From the NCBI RefSeq assembly GCF_030463565.1, contig NC_134676.1:26206728-26270727 (forward strand): a stretch of DNA of 64,000 nt, written 5' to 3'. How positions within the stretch are numbered: position 1 is the first letter of the stretch; every line of letters starts with the position of its first letter. The translations under genes and the position numbers were made by a program. Shown piece by piece: positions 56,139 to 64,000 of the stretch. A model generated the notes under the pieces. That model had not been told where the DNA came from. It did no database searches and saw only the letters and a list, made by a program, of their open reading frames with translations. Origin of the DNA: Pelecanus crispus. Taxonomy: Eukaryota > Chordata > Aves > Pelecaniformes > Pelecanidae.

Positions 56139-56202
56139 GAGCAAATGTAAGCGGACCTGGAGTATTGTGTGAGCAAATGTAAGCGGACCTGGAGTATTGT
56201 GT
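56139..56202 (+). repeat. Perfect 32-bp tandem duplication in CCNB1 3' UTR
   Basis: The 32-bp unit beginning GAGCAAATGTAAGCGG occurs twice without mismatch at 56139-56170 and 56171-56202, starting 5 nt after the CCNB1 stop codon. Perfect identity implies a recent duplication or an assembly artefact. Confidence 0.95.
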
Positions 56203-56246
56203 GCCACTGTGTATATAATTTATCTGAGTGTGTGTTTGGGAGTTTT

Positions 56247-56252
56247 AATAAA
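56247..56252 (+). terminator. CCNB1: CCNB1 poly(A) signal
   Basis: AATAAA lies 114 nt after the stop codon, followed by T-rich sequence. This gives a short 3' UTR that ends before the CENPH promoter. Confidence 0.85.
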
Positions 56253-56500
56253 ATTTCTCTCTTTTAAAAGTCATCTTCCTCGTGGTAGTAGAATTGTGTT
56301 CCTCCTACAGCTGAGGCATCTCTGTGGAGGCTGTGAATAGTGAGAGGCTAGCCCGGGGGGGTTGCTGGTCCTCCAAGTGCTGTGACAGGTGGGAGTGTCA
56401 CAAATTAAGAGTGCAGCTCTATTAACTTTAATGTTTATTGTAGTATTTTTTTTTTGTTAGTAAGTTAGCTATCAGCTCTAGGAGAATACTGGTCAGGGAG
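56253..56500. other. CCNB1-CENPH spacer
   Basis: A short spacer with a T run near 56445. No gene or RNA recognised. Confidence 0.5.
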
Positions 56501-56501
56501 T

Positions 56502-56562
56502 TAGGTTAATGGTTGGACTTGATGATCTTAGGTCTTTTCCAGCCTAAGCGATTCTACAATTG
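56502..56562 (+). mobile_element. CR1 3'-tail fragment between CCNB1 and CENPH
   Basis: About 60 bp matching the last part of CR1: TTAGGTTAATGGTTGGACTT, then GATGATCTTAGGTC, then TTTTCCAGCCTAAGCGATTC and TACAAT. It is on the plus strand, ends in a decayed tail unit and lies about 300 bp upstream of the CENPH start codon. Confidence 0.9.
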
Positions 56563-56639
56563 GAAGTGGTAATTGTTCTTTGCCCACCGCTCCCCCCTTT
56601 TTTTTTTTTTTTTTTGCCTCGTTCCCCGCTCGAGCCCAC

Positions 56640-56863
56640 CACAGGGGCAGGGAGGGCTCGGGTGGGGACCGAGCTCCCAATTAACACCGACCCGCGGCAC
56701 GCGCCCCCCGCCTGCCGGCCGAGCGCCGAAACGCCGATACAGCAGAAGAGGCCCAGGACGGGCCGGAAGCGCGCGGGCTGCTGGGGAGCCCCGCCCCGCC
56801 AGGCAGAAGCAATCGCCGGTGGCGCTGCGGAGGGGCGCGCGCGGGAGATTTGAAGGAGCGGCC
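56640..56863 (+). promoter_or_regulatory. CENPH: CENPH promoter with CDE/CHR-like element
   Basis: A CpG-rich, TATA-less region. TTTGAA at 56849-56854 is the exact cell-cycle-homology-region core, and the preceding GCGCGGGAGA (56840-56849) resembles a CDE/E2F half-site at the usual close spacing. The element ends 9 bp before the ATG at 56864. CCAAT occurs at 56677-56681. CDE/CHR pairs are bound by DREAM and MuvB complexes and confer G2/M expression. Use here is inferred. Confidence 0.6.
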
Positions 56864-59841
56864 ATGGAGCGGCTGCAGCGGGAGCTGGGCGCGGCGGTGG
56901 TGGCGGCGGCGGCCCAGGCCCAGCCGAAGGCGAAGGTGGACGTCCTCATGCTGCTCCGGTCAGCGCTGGGGCGGCCGGGGAGCCGCTGGGGCGGTGGCGG
57001 GGCCGAGCGGGCAGGGGTGGGCGTGAGGGGCGGAGGCTGCAGCGGGGCCCGCTCGGCCCCGGCTCTCCGGGGCCGCGGCGCGGGGTCTGGCCGCTGCCGC
57101 TTTGCTTCCAACCTAAACGATTCCATGATTCTGCTCCAGCATGAGGGACCAGATGAAGCAGCAGCTCATGGAGTGCAGCACTGCCGTTCACGCCGGTAAG
57201 CTCACCCCAGCTATAACTCTCCCCTGTGCTTCCTCTTAATGTGATGTTACAGTAATAAACAATGCGACGTGGCTAGTATATGTACCTTAAAAAATTATCA
57301 AAAGTACTCGTTATAGTAATGAAATGTTTTTCTTGGCTGAGCACCTTACTGCATGTTCTAGACAGCTCTAGGAGACGTGTTTGAATACTTACAAAGCGGC
57401 TGCATGACTATTGCCCGCTGCCCTTCCTCCTCTTGGGTTTTCACTTTAGACCCCTCTGACACGTGATGACAGTTTTCAGGAACCTGATCACTGGGGCTGA
57501 AGTCTTGCCAAAAGTCTGCCAAACTGTTTGGCAGTAATACAGATTTAAGGTGTTTCCATTACCTGTGTCCTCTTCTACTGAACCAGCCGGTGAGTGACAT
57601 ATGTGAAGCAGTGCTGTGAGCCGGCTCTGGAATGTCTGAAAGGTGCTAAATGGAAATATTTAAAAGCCACATTATTTCTCCGATACAGCTGATTCATAGT
57701 GTAGTTTCACAAACAGTGGAAGAGATGATAAGGGGTGGAGGTAGGAATACCTTGTTAGTATAGCCATCCAACTGCTTATCTTTTATGCTCTGTAGATTGT
57801 ATTAAAAAGTCTCTGTTGTGCTTTTTTTAGTGATGTTCTTTCTTTGCAGGTCAAGAAAGTTACTCTGATCACATCATTGAAGAAAACTGTGTTGTGAAGT
57901 ACGTCATTGGATAATTTCAAACTTTTGATGTACTTTAAAGAGGAGAAGCGTTGAGAATTGGAGGCTCTCTTCCAGTTACTCCTTAGCAAATCACTGGATT
58001 AACTATCAGTACTTTGCAGGAGTCTGGTGAAAATAAAGGAAATGAAGAGAAAATATGGGGAAGAAATATTTTACTCAGTCTTCTAATGTAGTTCTGTATA
58101 TGATATAGCTTCTAAATTTGCAGTCTCCGTTGTGATGGCTAGAATTCACTAATATAGTCCACATGCTAAAATACTCCTCACCTTAATAATTTGTGGTTTA
58201 TAGGAAAAAGTCTTATTTTAGACACATAGAGAGCAAGTTAAAAATGTGGTATTGCTTTTAAATTTTTTGTTACCTTCACACCGTCTGTGGTTCGGGGGTT
58301 TTTTTTTTTTTTTCCTTTAGTGCCACATGTGATTTGGAAAAAGATATGGATGAAGTACAAGTCTCTTTCCAGAACAAGACTTTAGCCTTGCAAAGGTAGA
58401 ATTTTCTTCCTGTTTATTTGGAAGTTTTCTCTTTTGTTTATGTGTGCACACATAGATGCACATATACATAATTCTGATTAAAACAGGATTTCAAAGTGAT
58501 AAGGTGTGTGTTACAAACATGGGAGATTTTAGTACCATTGAACCAGTAGGAATGCAGATGGAGATGCCGTAGAGAACAAAAAAACCCCAGCACTACAAGT
58601 TGGAATGTCTAAACCCAAAGTTCCTGCAAAATTGTGAAAGTCTGACTATATAAATCAGTAAACGTATTTTTTGGCAGTATTTTACAAATGCCTAGGAAAA
58701 GGTGGAAGCTGATAGGTGTTACATGTCTCCTGTGTTACACGGCTGTTCATTTGAATTCCCACCTTTGTCCAGCTTCCCTTCTGCAGACTCTGGGATTAAT
58801 GGTGTCCGAGTATGTTCGGCAAGAGAAAACGGAGTTGTCACTCTCACAAATAATCACTGATACGCCTTTCTTGTCCTGAGAGTTAAGCCACATTATTTAA
58901 GACGTGATATTTAAAAGGTGCTGAGTATTTTAGGTATATCATTCCAATGTGAAAGTGGACATAAATGGAACCTTGGAAATACCTCTTCTGTTATTTATCT
59001 AAAGCTACTTCCCTCAGTTTCTTATCAGTTGTCCTCAGTTACATGTTTCTTCCCCACACTATGCAGGATCCAACTTGCGGTTACCCTGAGAAACAAAGTG
59101 AAGCAAAATGATAATGACTCACGGTAAGGTGTTCTTGGGGAAAGGATGGTTGGCAAGGAATGGACTTCACACAGTTTAATGTGACATGTTTCTACATTAC
59201 TTCACTGTACCTTTTTTAAAAGCGAGCTTCCTTCTTCTAGTTTTGATTGAATGATATAGAGTCCACCTTCTGGTTAGAATCAGTGTGATCAGACCTATTA
59301 TATGCAGGGTGGATTTACATTTGGGCTCTGAATTAACCAACCTTTGATTATAGAGATCATAATTTTTGATTCACTAGTAAGAACTGTTTGCAGTTAACAG
59401 GTTTTTGTCTTTAGTGCATGTTACCTGTGTTTATAATAGCTGAGCACGTATTACAGGCTTGTAACAGAGCCTTGCCTCTGCTTTGCTGCCTTCATTAATT
59501 AATCATGCAAGAGCTTAATGTCTTTGAAAAAGAACTGAAAGTTTCAAAGATGTTTAAAATTAGCTTTTAATTTCCTGCACAATATTAATGGGTGCACACA
59601 TACAAAGTATAATATAAGAAATTTAATTTCTGTCAGAAATACAGCTGAAAACATTTCATCTCCATGATGTCCCTGCTACACACCAGAATTCAGGAGCTTC
59701 CTTGATGGCTTCCAAGCTCCATGATTTGAAATGTTAGACAGACTTAACTGAAACATTAGGGAAACTGAGAGGGAAATAAGGTGACTATTTGGCGCCTACA
59801 ACAATACTTAGTACAACAACTGTAAAAAAGAAAGGGTGCAG

Positions 59842-59880
<39 letters not shown>

Positions 59881-62800
59881 TTGTTTTGGTGTTAGGGGAA
59901 ATGGGGATTTTTTTGTTTAATCCAAATAACCTTTATTAAAATGTTTGTACTGTTGACTCATATTAATGGTCTTAAGGTATGCAACTGTGTTTCCTCCCTT
60001 AGACTGATCATGGAAACTATGAAACAGATAGTAACGCTCAGCAAGGCAGTAATTGAACATCAGCAGGTAAGTGGCAGTAGTTGCTTCTGTTGCAGTTGTG
60101 CAGGTCTACGAACCTCAACATGGGCAGGAGCGCAATTTGAAAGTAATAGGATTGCACAAGTCTTTTGAAGCTAAATAGGTGGCCCAAAGGCTGCGGTTTC
60201 TAGTGGTGTTAAAAGTACTGAAACGATTACATAAAGTATGTAAGAAAGCCTGCTTCGAGAGCTGCCCTTAACTGCTTTTGTGGATTGAATTAGCATCTTT
60301 TAATATAGTTTGGAGCCAAGAGTCTAGGAAATACTTTTTTTTTTCCTTTCAGCAAGCACGTGAGAAGGAACAGAAATTGATGGACCTTAAAAGGAAAAGA
60401 TTCTGTAAGTGTGTTGGCTATATTGACTTTGTTTTATATTAGAATGTAGAGTTCATATTTGAAAGTTCTTGTAGCAATATTAATTTACATCTGAAGTAAC
60501 TGCGAAACTCTCAACACAGTTATAAAAAATTCTGAAAAGTGTAGGAAGTACTGTAAAAATGAGCTGGTGCGTTGTCTACTTGAGCGTGAGACTGACACAT
60601 TAGAATCAGAGATGCAAGACGATAATCAAAAAGAATGTGGTGCCTTTTTATTATTTACTGTAAGCTCCCCAGAAAATTACACATTATCTAGTAATTTAAA
60701 ACAGTCCTACAACACCTAAAGGATTTTTTTTTTTGTCAGACTGCACCTTTATGAAATGTTTGCAGAATAGTGGAGGGGATTTACTTAAAAAGAACTTTCA
60801 TAACAGTACATACGTTGGTATTCAGTAGGCTTGTTAGAGTGGGTCAAATTTAAATGTGAAGTCAATCTTCAGAACTTAATAAGGTAAATATGTTTTTTGA
60901 GTGCTCCTGCTGTCATATGACCAGGTTTACCAACAGTTTTAACAACTATTGTTTGTTTCCTGCATAGGCAGTGGTGTATATGTTGACAGTAATGAACAAA
61001 CACAATGAAAAATCCATCTTCATAGGAAAAATGAACATTCCCAATATCTTTGGAAATAAGGAACACTGTGTCAGCATTCCTTCACTGTATGAACTGCCCC
61101 TAAATGGTTTCATTCAGTCTAGTTTTTAGCCTGGTTTCCTATAAAAAACTATTAATACTCATAGGTGTTGTCCATATGCCCCTTGTATGATTTTGGAATT
61201 TGGTTTCGATCCAGTTTGAACCAAGGGGAAAGGGTCTTAAACACCTCTGACTATAAAAGTTGTGACAACCAAAGACGGGGAGTAGGACAGATGTTCAAAT
61301 TACGGTCCATGCCTGATGGAAATGCAGACAGCATACAAAGTACTTCCTGTTTTGCTAGCAGCTAGGGAACCAATCGATGTACTTTGATACCAGGTAGCCA
61401 CAGCACATGTTGCCTCTTGTGTGAAAGGAATATCTTGAGGTATATTGGAGGGAAGGGATGGAGTGTGAAGTTAGGGTTATTGCAGTGGAAGTGCCTTAGG
61501 TGTCTGTAAGGAAAAAGCATATCTTTAGTTCTACTCTCACCTAACTACTTCTTAATGCTTCATTAATGGAACAGCACTAAAACAAGCTGGAGGACAGAAA
61601 CTACTACACATTCATGCCAGGATGAAAAAACAAAAGGAGGAACAAGCAAGTATGAAAGCGAGCAAAATGCTGGAGAAGATATGTAATAAGTTACAAAAAG
61701 AAAGAGACTTCACTACAGTAATTCAGAATGTATTCCAGGTAATGTGTTGTAGCTTTTAGAAGCAAGGTTGCAGTTTTGTATTACAGTCAAGATAACACAG
61801 TGCATGGTAAATGTAACTTCAAACAAAATTGTGTTTTCTAAAAACTTTAAGTAATGATGGTAATGGATAAAATGCTGTATGAAAGGAAAATTTTATTGCT
61901 TTAAAGGCTAAAAGCATGAAATTGTCACAAACTTTTTTTTTTATTTATAAATTTTTATATAATTTTTAATAAATTATTTTATATTATAAAATTATTTTAT
62001 TATAATTATTTACGGAGTTTAGACAGACTCTATCAATCTATCTTTATTCCTTTGTTCCCTTAAATGTACAAAAATAATGCATTTTCTCGGAGAATGTCTG
62101 TCGTGACAGTGGGTGTGTTTCCCTACACTGAAAGTCACCCCTACACCCCCCCAAATCAGTTCCCCCATCTCATGGTTAGGAAAAATAAGTAGCTCTTAAT
62201 CCCTTGATACCAGTGAGCCAGACTGCTGCCCCTCACTCTGCCCCTTCTGGCCATGTGCACTTCTCTGTTTGTGTCGCCCGCTGCAGCCTTGTGAAAGCCT
62301 TGGCCCCGCAGCCACCGCCAGTCTCCAAATACTTTCAGTGACGTAGTCTTCAACCTTGCGGTTACCCACATACCAGATGCTGCTGACTAGTCTGTATCCA
62401 TATAGCTAGCTGGCAGGTCATCTGGAGTGTGGAGTCACGCAAAGTGAGGAAGTAAACCTCATGATTTGGGATAGGGTGGAAGGGCCTCCTTGCAGCATCC
62501 TGTGCTCAGAGGGGCTCTATAGGCGTCACGTATGCTGTGCTGCAGTCTGGTACTCTGCCTCTCACCGTGTGACTTGCCATGGCTTCCTTTGCTTGGCCCC
62601 ACACATCAGTGACTTAAGTACAAAAATGGGAGGCAGAGTGAACGGTAAATTGCAATTGCAGTGCTCTGGAGTTTACCTTCAGACGGGTTATGAAATCCCA
62701 GTTAAGCGCACACAAAGTTTATTTAAAAAATTTAGACTGGGGAAAAAAGAGAACATATTGGAGGGCTTCAGGTAGAAGAGAGGATATAACCGTGCTGTGA

Positions 62801-63501
62801 GTTTCAATGATCAGAAGACTTTCAAGGACAGAAAAAGAGCCATATGTTTTTCTATTGCATGCTATGTCTACTACTAGTTTGCATCAATAACAAAGTTACA
62901 TCTCAAATTGAGAATAAGATATTAAGTATTTTAGTGGATTTTAGATTAGATTCCTAGAATTATCTTCTGGTTTTATATTCCTGAAATCTTCTGAGCCATA
63001 AATAGAGCAAATCTTCTTTGGTTAAATTTAATAATTCCCCTTTTTCAATCCAGAATGGCACAGTAAGAATGTTAACTGTGTTATCTTGTGTTTGAGGCAA
63101 ACTTTATTTCATGTGTTTCTAAAAAAAAAAAAAAATCCTCTAAATTCCTCTGTTTAAAATAGGGGTGGAGTGCAAGCACCTCTAAGAAATTCAAAGCACC
63201 GCTTTTTTTTTGCCTCTATGTATTGACAATTGGATCTAAAACAATACTTCCCTTTCTCCTCTTTCCCCCATCTCGCCTACTTGAAACACTGCTGTGAATT
63301 TCAAGGGTTTGCAAATTAAAAATTAAAAACCAGACAGCTTTTGAGAGATTTTAATAGGAATAATCTTTTTTAAAGGCCTTTTTTAACCATAATCTTTCTT
63401 TCTTACAGAATATCATAATTGGAAGCAGAGTTAATTGGGCAGAAGATCCATCTTTAAAGGCAATTGTTCTACAGCTTGAAAAAAATGTCTATTTTCTGTG
63501 A
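56864..63501 (+). CDS. CENPH: Centromere protein H (CENPH), 9 exons, 234 residues
   Basis: Subunit of the constitutive centromere-associated network. With CENP-I, -K and -M it bridges CENP-A chromatin and the outer kinetochore in the nucleus. Coding exons: 56864-56958, 57140-57195, 57850-57898, 58321-58395, 59067-59123, 60003-60066, 60353-60404, 61575-61738, 63409-63501. Phase closes (705 nt with stop). Most of the chain is charged and heptad-like, as expected of a coiled coil (about residues 60-190). The conserved C-terminal block is clear: TTVIQNVFQ at the end of exon 8, then GSRVNWAEDPSLK and LQLEKNV in exon 9. The human protein is about 247 residues. The N-terminus (MERLQRELGAAVVAAAAQAQ) is shorter and Ala-rich, so the start is less certain than the rest, but it sits right after the CDE/CHR-like element. 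The exon 2 acceptor lies beside a CR1 tail. Intron 8 has an AT-only stretch near 61930-62010. Confidence 0.94.
57106..57132 (+). mobile_element. CR1 3'-tail fragment at the CENPH exon 2 acceptor
   Basis: 27 nt (TTCCAACCTAAACGATTCCA then TGATTCT) match the end of the CR1 at 23950-25040 with one mismatch, including the first tail unit. The fragment ends 7 nt before the CENPH exon 2 start at 57140. It therefore supplies the CCTAAAC branch-point-like site and the start of the pyrimidine tract. The match length makes chance implausible. Confidence 0.85.
59847..59877. repeat. Poly(A) tract of 31 A in CENPH intron 5
   Basis: An uninterrupted A run. No SINE or processed-gene body is recognisable directly upstream, so its origin is unknown. 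Confidence 0.9.
61930..62012. repeat. AT-only low-complexity tract in CENPH intron 8
   Basis: About 80 bp composed almost only of A and T, with TTTATATAAT/AATTATTTTAT-type near-palindromic words. No function seen. Confidence 0.8.
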
Positions 63502-64000
63502 GTCAAGAGAAACAGTGTTTAATTTTATACAGTCTATGTAATTAAAGTACTAAACTTGACAGATTTAATATGCATCATGAAAGCATTTTTTAAGAATTTG
63601 AAAATTTAACCTTTCTGGAAGTTTGTGCTCTCTCTAGAGACTCAGAACATGGCCACGCAACTCTCTGAAGTGAAATTGAATTCCTGGTACACAAGAAATG
63701 TTTGAACACGTAGTTTCATCAGCTACGCCATCTGAAGAGCCACTTCATAGCTGTCCTGTCCCACGTCCTCATCTCCCTCTGAAAGGCAGCGATAACACAC
63801 GGCAGAAGAATAATCTATGTATTTCGAGCTTTTATATAAAAGTGGGTGTCTGTCCTCTGCCCCTGTGGAAAGCCCAAGCTAGAAAACTTAGTTAAGTCAG
63901 TCTTTGGGGTTTTTTGCTTCTTTCTTTCTTATTAAAGCATTATGTATAATTTTAAACACCTTATGCTCTATTGTAACAATCAGCTGTGACTGTGCTGTAT
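63502..64000 (+). terminator. CENPH: CENPH 3' UTR and poly(A) signal
   Basis: ATTAAA at 63931-63936 follows a T-rich stretch, 430 nt after the stop codon, and is the best candidate signal. No further gene begins before the window ends; MRPS36 would be expected next by synteny. Confidence 0.6.

Noticed and set aside
56573-57199. 208-codon frame over the CENPH promoter and exon 1
   Set aside because: It runs in a different phase from CENPH exon 1 and through intron 1; open because of GC richness.

Overview
The window looks like a piece of a bird genome. It carries six CR1 LINE pieces, four of them ending in or near the CR1-type 8-bp tail ATTCTATG. It also has a solo LTR resembling common avian endogenous retrovirus LTRs, and three intron-split vertebrate genes with CpG-island promoters: SLC30A5, CCNB1 and CENPH, all on the + strand. 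The same order is known on human 5q13.2, where MRPS36 and CDK7 follow. In chicken this block is on the Z chromosome (recalled, not derived here), so Z linkage is likely but not shown. I could not name the species.

Layout. Positions 1 to about 29.5 kb are gene-poor. The interval holds two long CR1 copies in opposite orientation (15.87-16.78 kb minus; 23.95-25.04 kb plus), a short CR1 next to the first promoter (29.22-29.49 kb), two old tRNA-derived SINE relics (about 10.1 and 22.7 kb) and low-complexity tracts. It also has one candidate exon (19623-19931) that could encode a small membrane protein. In mammals SLC30A5 is flanked upstream by a gene desert, which fits. From 29.6 to 30.65 kb there is a CpG island with the SLC30A5 promoter. 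SLC30A5 (coding 30287-49262, 16 coding exons, 770 residues) contains a near-perfect U12-type intron, a GC-AG intron, an old CR1 and an antisense solo LTR. CCNB1 (coding 52378-56133, 8 exons, 428 residues) and CENPH (coding 56864-63501, 9 exons, 234 residues) follow head to tail, with only 0.7 kb between the CCNB1 stop and the CENPH start.

Function. SLC30A5 encodes ZnT5, a zinc transporter of the early secretory pathway. CCNB1 (mitotic cyclin) and CENPH (inner kinetochore CCAN subunit) both act at mitosis. Their promoters carry G2/M-type signals: two CCAAT boxes at CCNB1, and a CDE/CHR-like element with an exact TTTGAA ending 9 bp before the CENPH start codon. All exon boundaries were read by hand from splice signals, phase and resemblance to recalled family sequences. 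Coding phase closes in all three genes with no frameshift or internal stop.

Most notable observations: a CR1 3' tail forming the upstream part of the CENPH exon 2 splice acceptor; the U12 and GC-AG introns in SLC30A5; a 20-histidine loop in ZnT5; loss of one recalled regulatory serine in cyclin B1; overlapping metal-response-like and NRF1-like sites in the zinc-transporter promoter; and the possible unannotated membrane-protein exon. I did not find a clearly new multi-gene system.
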